A stretch of DNA of 64,000 bases from Chrysopilus asiliformis (GCA_964034945.1 OZ035961.1:5872001-5936000); one strand, 5' to 3'; shown: positions 1-12,300, counted from the first letter of the stretch. Program-made: numbers and translations. The notes: generated by a model not told the origin, from the letters alone.

Positions 1-977
1 AATAATAATGATATTATTTTTATTATTCTTATTATCTTTCTTCGATGTTTGTTGTGACTTTGACTGGTAAACAAGTAAATTTCAATAGAGATGATGTGAT
101 AAAATGCGGGAAATTCAAGATGAGTTCTAGGGAATTGGATGGATGGATGCTGATGTGAAAGCGGAAAAATAACATTCTTAAATTTCTTACACCATCCAAT
201 GATCTCCTTTATCATTCGGGAAATTCTTGTGTTTTTCCGCTCAAACTTCATTCATTAAGAGACACTTGAAACGAACAAACACGTCTAGATACTTCTCTGT
301 AGATTTTGAATGGCAAAAGGTGAGAGTTATATACTGGTAGCAAAGGTAATATGAATGGATGGGTTTGGGATAGTGGTTGTTATGGGCATGGAAGGAGAGA
401 TGGTTCAAGGGCATTTTGTTATAAAAGGGACGACGATGAACAAATGTGAGGAACTCTGCCATTCATTTTGATGTTTCACAATTAAGTCCTCCTGTGCAAA
501 CAAATTTGTTGTATACAAGTGATTACACTTGTTTCCTAGTAGAGGGTCGGGAGGGGGCGAGGATTGCTTTTTTTTTCTTTTGAAAACGAAAAGTGCTGGA
601 GAGAGAGATGTTCAAGGATCACGAGATCGAGAATTGGGAATCAGGAAGAGAGCATTAGGAGCGAGGAAATCTTTAAGTAAAATAGCGGAAAAACAAGGAC
701 AAGTGAGATTAAGCCGAAAAGAAAGGTGGGAAATGGGTAACAAACAGGAAAAATGGGAGAAAAAGAAACAGATTCTTATTGTTACGTGAATATGAAGAGA
801 AGCTCAACCAGGAAATAAAAGTTAGGAAAAAATGTGGACAAAAAAAAACGACAGAAAAAAAAAAATAAAATAATGGCGAATGGTAAAGGTTTAGTGCTTT
901 CAACGTTTTTTTTTTCTTTTTCCTTCTATTTGCCCTCGGGAAACGTGAATAGTAATTAGTGACGATTTTTCTGTCAG
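1..977. other. No gene seen; AT-rich, purine-rich patch
   Basis: Unique-looking AT-rich sequence. A purine-rich patch lies at about 541-780 (many GA, GGA and AAAG runs), followed by A-rich runs near 838-872 and a T run near 905-925. The open frames here follow the skewed composition and show no domain or codon pattern that suggests a protein. Confidence 0.6.
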
Positions 978-985
978 TATATAAG
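978..985 (+). promoter_or_regulatory. Possible TATA box upstream of putative exon
   Basis: TATATAAG sits about 65 bases before the ATG at 1050. A start of transcription 25-35 bases downstream (about 1005-1015) would leave a short 5' leader of about 40 bases. TATA-like strings are common by chance in AT-rich DNA, so support comes only from its position ahead of the GC-rich exon-like block. Confidence 0.3.
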
Positions 986-1049
986 CTGCACACGGGGATT
1001 GCTTGCTATTTGCTTTTTTATACTGGCGAAATGAAAATATTTAAAAGCC

Positions 1050-1158
1050 ATGGCGGCGCTACAACAGTTAAACCTGACGGGTGTGCGATGCGGTGCAAAA
1101 CGATGGCCTAGAGTTCTATGGTGGTCGAGGTGCCCGGCATATCTTGGCGTGCGTGCAG
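1050..1158 (+). CDS. Putative first coding exon, possible mitochondrial presequence
   Basis: A GC-rich island in AT-rich surroundings starts at CCATGG and stays open for 36 codons to a good splice donor, CAG|GTAAAT, at 1158/1159 (phase 1). The predicted peptide begins MAALQQLNLTGVRCGAKRWP and continues with further Arg, Trp and Leu. It has several Arg/Lys and no Asp or Glu, which is the composition of a mitochondrial targeting presequence. Past the donor the frame runs only 9 more codons to a stop, which fits an intron beginning there. A TATA box lies 65 bases upstream. Two cautions apply: an ATG at 1031 opens a 26-codon overlapping frame, and the minus strand also has an open frame with a good start context at the same CCATGG. 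The protein family is not recognised, and no second exon could be assigned. Confidence 0.4.
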
Positions 1159-2027
1159 GTAAATGGTGTTGCGGTAATTCTGTATAATTGTACTATATAT
1201 TCTCATTTATTACCGGTGGTGGTGTTTTTTTTTGTTCTATGTTCCATTTCTTGGTTCCTGTGATGTTTACGTTTAACCTTATAAATTGTAAGATAGGAAC
1301 ACCGATAAGAAACTGTTTTTGAGATATTAACATAATTGGGTTGATGATTGATTGAGTTGATGTTAATGTAACCGCGTAAATAAAACGGATAAAATGTAAT
1401 TCAGTTTTACTAACAATTGCTATATCCTATTTATTATTGTACACGTACACACAATACGTCCAACGTAACGTATATTGATCATTATTGGCGGAAGCTTTCA
1501 ACATTGGGTTTTAAGGTAAATATCGGACGTTTTTGTTTGGGAATTGTTTATTATATCATTGCCATTCGGCGTTTGAATTTGACCTAAACAGGGAATAAAG
1601 GACAAAGGATCTCTGTAACATTCGGTAATTTGAATTGCTACGATAACGCAACAATAGACGGCTGAATACTTGGAAATGACAACACACTGGTAAACACATA
1701 TAATTAAGGATAGGTAGACTGCGTTTAATTTGCAAGTAAATTGAATTGTAATGGGAATAACTTTGTTTAGAATTCATATTTCAGTGTGTTTAAAAATGTT
1801 TTTAGGCTTCTTTTTCTTGTTCTTTTTCACAGAGAAAAAATATTTGATGTGAACATCAAGTGACTTTCTAATAAAAAACTAGAATTTGCACCAAGCTTCA
1901 CCCGGCTAAAAGCGTACGCAGAACAAAATCTAGGAAAATAAAATTCAGTTGGTTATAAGTTAGATAAGGCGGACTGTGCTTGTCTTTGGAGTTTTTTCTT
2001 TTCGGAAAATGGTTTTCTAAAATTAAG
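1159..2027. other. No gene seen; would be intron if the exon is real
   Basis: AT-rich unique sequence without coding signal, repeat family or clear hairpin. If the exon at 1050-1158 is real, this is the start of a very long first intron. Confidence 0.5.
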
Positions 2028-2622
2028 AAACATAACAAAAGCTATAATTGCCAATCTGGCAATCATTGGAGACCCGTATGGTGATATTCGTATCAAAATT
2101 CGAACAGTTATACCAAAATTCCACTTTGAAGTCAAACTTTCCAATAAGATTTTTTAAAATTTATTCCAATCGGATTTTGATGTATGGGAGTTTTATGTAG
2201 AATCATATCCTAAATAACTTTTGTTCTTGGACTTTTTTGATAAGATTCACCGTTTTTGAGATATTCGTAAAAATCGTTTTCGTTCGTATGGGGGGTACCC
2301 CCCCTAATGGTCCATTTTTGCCCATTTACGAACTTAGCCTCGCATTTTACGAAAAACGGATCTGTTTTCAAGTCAAACTTTCAAGTCTTTAGCTCAATCC
2401 GTGCGCCCGCAATCCGCGCCACAGACAGACGGACGGACGGACAGACGGACAGACAGACAGACGGACAGACAGACAGACGGACGGACATGCAGAAATTAAA
2501 TATTTTTATCATTCTAAACACACTGGTGTAATTCATTTTTTTGTGCGATGACGGGATCTTGGCGTTACAAACGGTAAGGCAAAGTTAATATACCCTTTGG
2601 TTTCACCATACGGGTATAAAAA
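2028..2622 (+). repeat. Family A interspersed element, copy 1 (GTCY-bearing, mini-me-like)
   Basis: Full-length-looking copy of a family found four times in the window. It starts at AAACATAACAAAAGCTATAA and contains the block TTCGTATGGGGGGTACCCCC and a GTCY tract (read here as ACAGACGG repeats, 2421-2486). A core near GGCGTTACAAACGGTAAG follows, and it ends TTTCACCATACGGGTATAAA. The layout of a conserved core with GTAACGC-type sequence next to a GTCY tract is that of dipteran mini-me/INE-1-like elements, usually placed with non-autonomous Helentron/Helitron derivatives. No coding capacity is seen. Confidence 0.75.
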
Positions 2623-2627
2623 GACAA

Positions 2628-2975
2628 TAAATTCAAGCATTCGGATTCGGATTCACTTTGCCCCGTCCCCTCACTTTCCCCGCTTTTAAAATTACTTTTC
2701 AATAGGTATGTGCACCCCCGACGAAGATCTGTGCCAAATTTCAGGCCAATCGGCTTGGTAGTTTTCCCGCAAAAGAGTAACGTAGTGGCAAAACTGAGCT
2801 CCGGACTTACTTTACCCCCTCCCCTTACTCGCTTCACTTTTCAGGCTACTTTTCAATCGCTATATGTTAGAGCTGGACCCACGGCGAATATCTGTGCCAA
2901 ATTTTAGGTCAATCGGTTCAGCCGTTTTCATGTGAAAGAGACAGTCAACAATTATTTTTTTATCTTATAAGTATG
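2628..2975 (+). repeat. Family B interspersed element, copy 1 (partial)
   Basis: Shares modules with copies at 9567, 22792 and 56611: GCCAAATTTCAGGCCAATCG, a C-rich CTTTACCCCCTCCCCTTAC block and CGGTTCAGCCGTTTT...GTGAAAGAG. It ends in TTATCTTATAAGTATGATG, like the other copies' TATATTAGTATGAT. The family's usual 5' end (ACTAGCTTGCATACCCGTCG) is missing. Repeats of this style, with a short open sentence before a T-rich or TATA end, are widespread in insects and often classed as Helitron-related, but that placement is an inference. Confidence 0.65.
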
Positions 2976-3180
2976 ATGTGCATTTCGGCTCAATTTACCC
3001 TATTACCTGATAAATAAAATAGTAGTTTACAAAAAAAAAACATATATTTTCTTTACACAGTCTGAAATATATCGATAACGGTAAAAGATATTGATTTACG
3101 GTGAATGGAAAAAATGTGGAAAATGTTTATATCTTTAATTTCTCCTTAAATGGAAATACCATTAGTGACATTTGCTTTTT

Positions 3181-3401
3181 CACGTTCGTGACATTTGCTT
3201 TTTCAACTTTTTTTACATTTGGACATCGTGTACCATGGGTGGTACACTAGCGATTTGTTTTCTGGCGGTTGTGCGCCATCGGTGGTACACGGTGCGTGTT
3301 TTTATATTACTTCCACAAAAAAACTACCGCACTATTTACTCGCGCGGTTTAAAAAAAAAACTGTACATGTACCACCAGTGGTACACGATGTCACGAACGT
3401 G
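3181..3401. mobile_element. 221-bp MITE, piggyBac-like end
   Basis: Inverted termini CACGTTCGTGACAT and (complement) CACGTTCGTGACATCG bound 221 bp. The right flank is TTAA (3402-3405) and the left flank is TTTT, so a TTAA target duplication is only half preserved. GGTGGTACAC is repeated inside in both orientations and forms two short palindromes, near 3229-3250 and 3370-3386. There is no coding capacity. The left terminus overlaps a 24-bp tandem duplication (GTGACATTTGCTTTTTCA at about 3164 and 3188), which may have destroyed the original left flank. Confidence 0.55.
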
Positions 3402-3405
3402 TTAA

Positions 3406-4476
3406 ATTTCTTATGAAAATATCTCAATAACGGTAATATATAACAGATAATGTTGAAAAACCAAACAAAAATCTTGTAAGTCTTTCATTTCGACGTGAAA
3501 TAAAAAAAATAATAAATATGTATATTTAAGAAAAATATTTTTTCATCATTTGACAAACTTTTGAAACGGCAATTTTCTTAACTCGAGTTGTATTTAGAAA
3601 TCAAGAAAAAAATTGCCATCGCGACACGTGTATCATGTTCTAGTATCATAATCGGATTTCAAATTTTTTTTTGTTAAAACGCCTTTAAGGAATTTCCAAT
3701 TTTTTGTTCCGTGAAATTGAGTTTTAAGATGCCTTTTTATCCCGACTGAAAATATATTGAACTGAATTACAATTTGTTTAAAAGTAAAGAACAAAAAAAT
3801 TAAGATATACCTACGAGCTATGTTTTATGTTGTACAAGATTTCTGGCCCCCTTTTTACAAAACAAACGAGAAACGTTAAAATTCGGTCGCATCTTCGGGG
3901 CATTTAACAGAATTCATTAATTAGAAAGGAACGTCAGGCAAGGTAAAAAATAAAATTAATTTCAAAATCAAATTGGGTTTTTATCGCGTGTTTCAATATG
4001 AAAACACTCTCGAAAAACAAGAAAAATTCTGAATTAAATTTGTTTTGTAGTGATTTTCTTTTTGTAAAAATTAATAAATAAATAAACTTGAAAGGTTAAA
4101 ACTACAATAAGTATTTTTAAAAATCATAAAACGTTTTATTAAAGAATATAAGACGGTTGTTATTTTGGCCTTTATTATTAATCGATTAAGAAAAATATGG
4201 GATATCATAATAAGTTGTTACAGTTCTGCGCAAAAGAAAGTAAAGAGAATCCTTCTAGACATTCTTTTGTGTAATTATTGTGTGTTAATTTTTTTCTATA
4301 CTTTAATATTATAAAAATTTGCCATAAGACATGATTTGGGATGGTAAAAAAAATAAAAATATCGAAGAGTCATTTATAATAGATTTTCATATGTAAGTTT
4401 GAAAAAAACTGCGATTTTTTGAAATAGAATACTTAGAATCTAAGTTTGTGTTTGTTTAAGAAACTAAAATAAAGGC
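3406..4476. other. No gene seen
   Basis: Very AT-rich sequence with A and T homopolymers; nothing coding, structural or repeated was recognised. Confidence 0.6.
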
Positions 4477-5257
4477 TTTTTATACCCGTATGGTGAAACC
4501 AAAGGGTATATTAAATTTGCCTTACCGTTTGTAACGCCAAGATCCCGTCATCACCCAAAAAAAAATGAATTACACCAGTGTATTTAGAATGATAAAAATA
4601 ATTAATTTTTGCATGTCCGTCTGTCCGTCCGTCCGTCCGTCTGTCCGTCTGTCCGTCTGTCCGTCTGTCCGTCTGTCCGTCTGTCCGTCTGTCCGTCTGT
4701 CCGTCTGTCCGTCTGTCCGTCTGTCCGTCTGTCCGTCTGTCCGTCTGTCCGTCTGTCCGTCTGTCCGTCTGTCCGTCCGTCTGTCCGTCTGTCCGTCTGT
4801 CCGTCCGTCTGTCCGTCCGTCTGTCTATCTGTCCGTCCGTCTGTCCGTCCGTCTGTCCGTCCGTCTATCTGTCCGTCTGTGGCGCGGATTGCGGGCGCAC
4901 GGATTGAGCTACAGACTTGAAATTTTGCGACGATCCGTTTTTCGTAAAATGCGAGGCTAAGTTCGTTAATGGGCATAAATGGGGGGTACCCCCCATACGA
5001 ACGAAAACGTTTTTGGCGAATATCTCAAAAACGGTACATCTTATGAAAAAAGTGCAAGAATAAAAGTTATTTAGGATATGATTCTACATAAAACTCCCAT
5101 ACATCAAAATCCGATTGGAATAAATTTAAAAAAAACTTATTGGAAAGTTTGACTTCAAAGTGGAATTTTGGTACAACTGTTCGAATTTTGATACGAATAT
5201 CACCATACGGGTCTCCAATGATTGCCAGATTGGCAATTATAGCATTTGTTATGTTTT
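4477..5257 (-). repeat. Family A element, copy 2, with expanded GTCY tract
   Basis: Reverse-oriented copy of the family at 2028-2622. It starts TTTTTATACCCGTATGGTGA (complement of the family's 3' end) and ends at GCAATTATAGCATTTGTTATG. It matches copy 1 almost throughout, but its GTCY tract is 266 bp instead of 66 bp, which accounts for most of the length difference. Copies 1 and 2 lie 1.9 kb apart in inverted orientation. Confidence 0.78.
4615..4880. repeat. (GTCC/GTCT)n microsatellite inside family A copy 2
   Basis: About 66 tetranucleotide units alternating mainly GTCC GTCT, with two GTCT-ATCT variants towards the right end. The tract lies at the same position as the short tracts of the other family A copies, so it expanded in place. 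It is open in several frames on both strands because of its periodicity, and these frames are not genes. Confidence 0.9.
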
Positions 5258-7194
5258 GTGTTCATTTTTACGCATTATATTGTACAAATATCCAAACAAG
5301 GCCATCCAAGCCCGTTACAATATATTTTAAGTAGAGAACTCTTATTTAAAAAAAAAACATATTTAACTTTACTATTCCAAAGTTATTCATAGTTGGTGAC
5401 AAATTGTTCAAAAAAATATTTTCTTAGAGAATATTTTTAAATTCGGAATGGTTGTGAATCAAGGTCAGACCTTCCAATGAAAACTTTTTTTTTTTGAATA
5501 TATTTATATATATATATATATAAATAGTCCCACATCACTCAATATAAATGTTTTTTTTTTGTATTTAGATGAAAAGAAATATGAGAGCAACATGAATGTA
5601 GATTGGCTATTAAACATTCATATTACCTTCGTTTCAAATTTTGTATCAAATTTAAAATCACATTTGCGTTCGTGTGGTTTTTACTTACCGAAAAAGTTCT
5701 GGCTACGTCCAGGGCTATACCAGTTATAGAATATCGTAGATTTGCAGTGAACTTTTTGTATATACGTATAGAATAAATATTCATATTCAGCTATAGATCT
5801 GTATATGACTTTATTACGAAATTTGATTGCCTTAGATAGCTATGTAGGTAAGAATGCTAAAGAATTTTGCTATGAAATGGATATGGGCATCTCGATATTT
5901 ATATAGGTATGAATCTCTGATATATACTTATATTGAAATACCTGTACAGTAATGTAAAATTGAAATATAAAATAATCTACAAGTACCTACTAGTTATATA
6001 TGTATACGAATATCTTCACCTGGTATGATACTTCACCTAATGGTATAGTGAAAAGGCTTTTATATCTATACCTTCCCATCGTATTCATATCATATTACAT
6101 CCATCTAGCGTCTGTTTGGCTTTGTTGGATAAGACTTTTGTATATAATCCGATCTAAAATGATACGAAATGTTGTAAAGTTAACAGACAAAGATCCATTT
6201 CTGTACTGAGATGCCAGTCTAAGGCTGTGTGTATAATTGAAAAATTCTTACTGAAAGAGGCAACGAAAAAGATAAACTAGATAAACAAGTTAAAAAGGAA
6301 TTTTTTTCGCAACAAATTGCATTAGAAAATTTTATCCCAGAAAATTTATCTACAGAGACGGTTTTCATTTCTAAAAATTAATTTCACTTAAATTATTTAT
6401 TATTAATGCATTGAAATTAAGTCTTATATCAAAACAAATTAATAAAAATTCCATTCATTTGATGTTTTCAAAAAGCATAAACTTTTTCCTTGTTGTTTGT
6501 TAATGTCGACTTGGAAAGTTTGTTGTGAAGGATTTCGAAATATTAATGTAGGTACATATTCTATAAATTAAATCAAACATGAATGCCTAATTTCATTGTA
6601 CTTAAAATGGGAATCAAATATTTTGAATATTTCTATATGGCTCTTGGGGGTGTCCTAAATATGGCGAGATTGTTTTTAGGCATAACTCATATAAAACGTT
6701 TTAAAGAATTTGTAAATTCATGTTGTTTACACTAAGACACAAAATTTAGAAATTTATTCCTTTCTCTTATTCTGCGATAGATGAATAAAATTCGAAATTC
6801 TAGAGAAATTCTAGAAAAAATTGCAAGCCTAAACGGGGCTAGAATCCATGAAAAAAAACTTGATCTCATGTGAATGGATTTGGTGGGGAGTGGAAGGGAT
6901 GTGGGGTTCCAAACACCATGAAATCAGCGTTATGCATTTTATCGATAACCCCATATGAAGTTTTGTCTACATTGCCACCTAATAGTTGCGGAATTGAGGC
7001 CTTTTTTTTTTTTTTTAGTTGTTTAGTAGATTTCAAAACAATAAAGGTGTTTTTTAAAACAATATTCGCGTAAAAATGGTTGTAGAAATCTTTTTCTATT
7101 GTTCTTCTATTGTTTTAAAAAATCTAATTTTGATATTTCATTATACGAATATTTTTAGAACATTTTTAAATCTTGAATTGGGATATGAACAGAA
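5258..7194. other. No gene seen
   Basis: AT-rich sequence with a (TA)n run near 5505-5522, several T homopolymers (for example near 7002-7016) and many TATAC/GTATA motifs at 5750-6010. No open frame looks like a protein. Confidence 0.6.
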
Positions 7195-7440
7195 AAAGGT
7201 TGGACAACTTAGAGCCTCATATAGTCATGGAGCCCTCAAATTTTTCCTGCGCCTAAGCGAAGGCGTACACGATTCAACTTTCAGTCTTCAGCATGCCTCA
7301 GCCTCACCAAATTGTAGGAAAGAAACGAGTGCGACAAGAGGGGAAAAGTCGCCACTCGAAAAGCGTTCTTCACGTCTTCTTTTACGCACAAAAACGAAGT
7401 CGCTCGTGTAGCACGTCAGCATGCATGTGTGCGTAATTTC
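7195..7440. other. GC-richer block of unknown origin
   Basis: Markedly richer in G+C than its surroundings. It contains GGGAAAAGTCGCCACTCG, nearly identical to GGGAAAAGTTGCCACTCG inside the inverted-repeat element at 50742-51434, so it may be a diverged piece of that family. A small hairpin (AGTCGGTG/CACCGACT) lies just right of it, near 7449-7471. The open frame through the block has no recognisable motif. Confidence 0.3.
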
Positions 7441-9566
7441 ATTGAGTCAGTCGGTGATTAGCCACCGACTCGTAAACATACCCCAAATAAAGAAAAATTG
7501 AATGCAAATAGTGAAATACCAGTTCCAGGTAGTTTTATTTTTCAGGAAGGTAGGTAAATAACAAATTAGTAGTCTTGGTTCTTCGATTGTTGGCAGTTTC
7601 TATTTTGGCAATTGATGTTGCCTCGGTGCTAGCTAGTAAGGGAATGGGCTGGAAATACAACACATATATAAGAACCACACACACATGAGCGATCGCTTGT
7701 TGTACACAAATTTTTCCTACAAAAAAGTGAAGAAGCGTGTACGTCGGAAAGGCATTTTGATGAATAAAAGTCGCCGCGACGAGAAGAAGCGTGTACGTTT
7801 GCACTAAGGATTCAGATAGTCTAAATCCGCCTCTGAAAACATGAAATTTTCTTAATTTCTCCTGGAGTTTTTCTTACCTTCATGTGAAATGTGAAAATAT
7901 GATCTATTTTACGCAATATCCTTCAATTCTCCCCCTTGACACTATATTCCAAAGTGGGATCGACGTTTCGTAATAATAACTCGTAAAAACTCATTAATTT
8001 CTTAGAGATATAAATTTTCCATATACAGAATCTAAGAATCGATAATCAAATATGGTTTAAGATATTGAAAAAAAACTTGAAATATTGGAGACAGTTTTTT
8101 TTTCTTTAAAAAAGTTAGTGTAGAAAATTTTAAAATCACGTTTGTGAGTTTCGTCACGGATCCTATTTTTTCTGATCATTATTTACATAAGTCTTACTTT
8201 GTAACAAGACATTTCCATTTAATAAATTCACTACTTAATTTGCTGTCGCACATTGATTATACGTGGTAAAACAAAGTATTTGTACTGCAATCATTTTCTG
8301 TTCGATTGGCGAAAGAAAACGAAAGAAATAGCGAAACTTTAAACAAAAAACGCCATTGAATTGTGTTGGTTTTTATGGAATGTTCAGTAGCGTAGAAACC
8401 TCAGATACTTAATAAAAATCTTATAATTCTCCTTCCAATGTGGCTATACAAAAGTTCAACTATTTGAAACGAAAATTGCGAAAAGTTACATCGGGATAGT
8501 AAAAAAAAAATAGTGGATCGAGTTTTCGAGCGCATCGCAACGCCAAGGAGGCAAGACAAAGATACATACACGTTGACTTGTGGATGAAAGTCACGTTTGC
8601 CCTAAGGACACGATTGGTTAAATGCAAATCCCATAGACTTGTACAACCCTTATTTGGTTATTCTGCTCAAAATGCCAATTTCGTTGACACAAGTCCAAGA
8701 GTACAAGCGCAAATATTTGCTTTGAAGCACGTTCCTTTGTGGCAACAGAAACAAGAAGAAAAATGAAATAAACCAAAAGAAAATATTTCTCAATTTTTTG
8801 ACAGGTGACAATTGGAAAAGCTCTTTTTTTCTTGATAAGCAGACGAGCGTGATCCTTGGCATTTCTATATCGTCCTGGATGCTCCTTTTATTTACCCCAT
8901 AAAATCCCCACCATTTAATACTGGCTGACTGTGTACAGTTGGGTTATTCCGTTTCAGTCTGGTTGACTGTTTGTCAGTCAGAGGTGGTTGGCAATGGTTA
9001 CAATTTCACTGAAATACAAATAAAAATTACCCTCTGGCTATACTAAAATTTGGTTTTGACAAGAAATCAAAAGCAAAAAACGTGACCATAAACTTATACC
9101 GTGGAAAATAACTCAAAGAAGAATTTCAGGGTGAGGAAAAACATTGCCCTGAATATTCAATACTTTCAATTGACTTCGCGCGACAGTGAAATTGAATTAT
9201 ACGGTTCATCAGTTCGATTTCATAAAATGCTGGAAATATTATTTTAAAGTAGAGACAAGTACCTTTATTTTTTTTTTGTTGTTTTTGGAAAAATGTGGGT
9301 GGTTATGGGTTTAAGACAGTATGAAATAGTTTTTTTTTTGTTTAAATTTTCTATTTGGAAGAAATTTAACCCCGGAACATAGACCCATCGATTCAGTTCG
9401 ATTAGTCGGCAATATGTAAGAAAGTATGTTTATATGTACAGTAAAGATTTGTAAGATCGGACCCTATCAAAAAACTTTTACCGATTTTGACAAAAAACTT
9501 TTATCGATTTTGACAAAGTTTTTTTTGCATTTTAACACCTTAATCGTTCAATTTAAAACATCTCAT
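7441..9566. other. No gene seen; short direct repeat
   Basis: AT-rich sequence. A 16-bp direct repeat, GAAGAAGCGTGTACGT, occurs at 7729-7744 and 7783-7798. Nothing else was recognised. Confidence 0.5.
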
Positions 9567-10041
9567 ATTAGCTTGCATACCCGTCGTTGCCAGGTTAAGT
9601 TTTTTCAAAAATTTTGTTTTTTGATGGTCTATGTTGGAGCTAAACTTCAGGTGAAAGGGTCACATAGAGGAAGAGCTAAGTTTCGAGATCACTTTACCCC
9701 CTCCCCTTACTTCCTCACCTCTCGGGCTACTTTTTAATGGGTCTATGTTGGGAATGGACCCCGACGAACATCTATGCCAAATTTCAGGCCAATCGGTTCA
9801 GTAGTTTCCCCGCGAAAGAGTAACATAGCGCAAAAACTAAGTTTCGAAATCACTTTACCCCTTCCCCTTACTCCCCCCACCCCTCGCGCTACTTTTCCGT
9901 ATGCCTATGTTGGAACGAGAACTACCACAGACACTCATGCCAAATTTCAAGTCCATCGGTTCAGCCGTTTTTGCGTGAAAGAGGAACAGACAGACAGACA
10001 GACAGACAGACACCAACTCATTTTTTTATATATTAGTATGA
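9567..10041 (+). repeat. Family B element, copy 2 (longest)
   Basis: Starts ATTAGCTTGCATACCCGTCG and ends TTTTTTATATATTAGTATGA. Between these it carries successive related modules of about 140 bp, each with a GGCCAATCGGTTCAG-like phrase, CCCCGCGAAAGAGTAACATAG, an ACTTTACCCC C-rich block and CTATGTTGGAA. A (CAGA)n tract precedes the TATA-rich end. The family has both ends in this copy and no real coding potential. Confidence 0.72.
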
Positions 10042-10079
10042 TGAGTATGATTTTAAACACATTTTGCCTTAGTAACATT

Positions 10080-10334
10080 TTCAATACGACTCATCGTTTT
10101 CGAGAAAATCGCAAAAAACTGTTTCGTTTGTTTTGGGGGGAGGGATGGAGGCAAAGAATGATCCGATTTTGCAGCTTTGCTGTCTACGAGAAACGCAACT
10201 ATACAAAATTTCAAGTCTCTAGCTCAATCCTTTCGAAAGTTATGGTGTTCACGGACAGACGGACAGACAGACGGCAGGCAAAATATTTTGTCATATCCAA
10301 ACATCTTGTTGTAATTCATTTTTGTGTTCGATTG
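10080..10334 (+). repeat. Family A-related fragment
   Basis: Diverged relative of family A: CTGTTTCGTTTGTTTTGGGG, ACGAGAAACGCAAC, TTTCAAGTCTCTAGCTCAAT, CGAAAGTTATGG and a short GGACAGACGGACAGAC tract occur in family A order. Confidence 0.6.
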
Positions 10335-10398
10335 AAGGAGAGGGAGAAGGAGAGGGAGAAGGAGAGTGAGAAGGAGAGGGAGAAGGAGAGGGAGAAGG
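10335..10398. repeat. 12-bp minisatellite GAGAAGGAGAGG
   Basis: About five units of a purine-only 12-mer with one variant (GAGTGAGAAGG). It abuts the 3' end of the preceding A-related fragment. Confidence 0.8.
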
Positions 10399-12300
10399 TG
10401 GGAGGGTTGTTCAGTTTTTGTCGTTTTTGGAAGTGATAAACATTTTGATGTGATTGTGCAAAGCTTCATGTTTCTACCTCAATAAGTTCTCGAGCTTCCG
10501 GGTGCTTTCATGTAGTAAATTTAAATATAGTTTACGAAACCTTTTTATCTTATCAGATCTAACCCTCATCTTGTAAAAGAAAATGGTTACCTACGCTGTA
10601 TTTGGGACAATTTTTTTTAATAAAACGTTTATTTGTTTCAATTCTATTTTCTAAAAGATAATTCGTCGTCGAGAATTTCCTTTAAAAAATGTTCAAAAGA
10701 ATCTTTTTTTTACGATAGTTTGACTTTATTTCTGAGAAAACGTTATTTTTTGATATTTTCGATTTTTTGATTTTAATTCCAAAACTTATGAACCTTTAAC
10801 TTAGTAAAGACCAACGACAAGTAAAACTATAGTAAAATGAAATTTTTAGGGCGCTATTAATAAGGTTATCTATCCGGTTTAACATTTAGCATACTTACAT
10901 TTAAGATGATATCGTAAAAAGTTATATAAGTAATCTACGATAGATAGAGATATTTTCACCAAAACGAAGAAGAGAACTATTTTCGAACAATTTCAAAAAG
11001 TATGGAATGGAACATTATCTGGGAAATTTCCTAATAAGCTAAAAGCCTTCTGGCGATATGGCTTTACTTTGGGTGAAATGAGCAATTGTCCCATTAAAGT
11101 GAAATTTGTCCCCTACAATCCAGACCTACCTCTGTAATTAAAAGACAATTAACCAACCACTTGAACACTTGTCGTTGATTAAATGGAATTTTTCAGGACT
11201 AAACGATGTTGTATCCTCTGTTAAATGGGAAAACCTTTTTTCAACTTTGTTGTTATGTGTGTGTATGTGTCCGTGTATATGTTGTTCGGTAAGGTGTTCT
11301 CTATTTCGGCTTTTTATGCAATTGTATATAGAGATATATATTTAAGTTTTGGCGATTTTTTGTGTTACAGGGGGGCTGTTATCGTTTCAACAGCGATACT
11401 CGGGCACATTAAATTTATTTGATAATTTTTGTTAGTGTTATATATCACTGGATGCCAGTGTGCGGATTTCTATTTTGTATACCTTTTCAAAAGGTACAAC
11501 ATTTTCTAGGTTAATGAGCTTGAAATATATATAGAGAAAAATTTTCTTTCTCGTTTCTTTCATTTCCTCCATCTTTAGCCACACACAATAGGACAAAAAA
11601 AAATGGAATTTCTTAATGCAAGGTCAAAATTTATCATTTTGTGGCATGATTTTAATGCTTGTTGTAATTTGCAATTCCCATAAATTTCACATTAAAATAG
11701 TTGTGGCCGAGTTGTTGAAAATATTTCACATTTTTCCATTGTTAACGTTGAAAACTTAAAGGTTTTCCTCCATCATTTGCTCTAAAGCCCAATGGCAATA
11801 ACTTTTTCAATTTTCTCTCAAAAAAAATTAGTCCATGGTGGAAATTAAGTTTCTATCCTACCTTCATGCCAATTATTTATTAATTATATTCATGTAAAAC
11901 TTTTTATAGTCTTCTTTTTAGTTTATTTTTAGCCAGTGACTGCGGCTATGTGCATGGAAAAGCCACCAGAAAAAAAATTTGCAATAATAATTATTGTACC
12001 CTAATCTCACAGATTACCAATTTCAGACAAGAGGGCAACCAGAGATTCCTCTTCGTATACAGTGAAAAGTCCTTTTGCTTGGGAAAATTGTGGCGAGTGC
12101 TGATGGCAGTTAGCCTGAAGAGAAAACGAGGTGGAAAGTCGATGCGGTTGACGTTTGGAATCCCTCGTGAGATAAAAGTAGAGATTTGGGATTATCTTGT
12201 AGTTGGTATTTTGTACCTTTATTTAGGTTGTGAATTTTAGTTAGGCATCGAAACAATAGCTAAACATTAAGCATAGCCTTAAACTGTTGTCAATTATGGA
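10399..12300. other. No gene seen
   Basis: AT-rich unique sequence. A moderately GC-rich patch at about 12028-12170 has an acceptor-like TTTCAG and a donor-like GTGAGA, but no convincing frame. Confidence 0.5.

Noticed and set aside
4565..4976. Frames over the GTCY tract (PSVRLSVC repeats and DGRTDGQT repeats)
   Set aside because: Products of the tetranucleotide repeat inside family A copy 2; frames are open on both strands.
9774..10436. 220-codon plus-strand frame
   Set aside because: It runs through a family B element, an A-related fragment and the GAGAAGGAGAGG minisatellite; a composite of repeats with no motif.
12028..12168. Possible internal exon: TTTCAG acceptor and GTGAGA donor around a GC-richer patch
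   Set aside because: In the phase required by the exon at 1050-1158 it meets a TGA before the donor, and no frame shows a recognisable domain.
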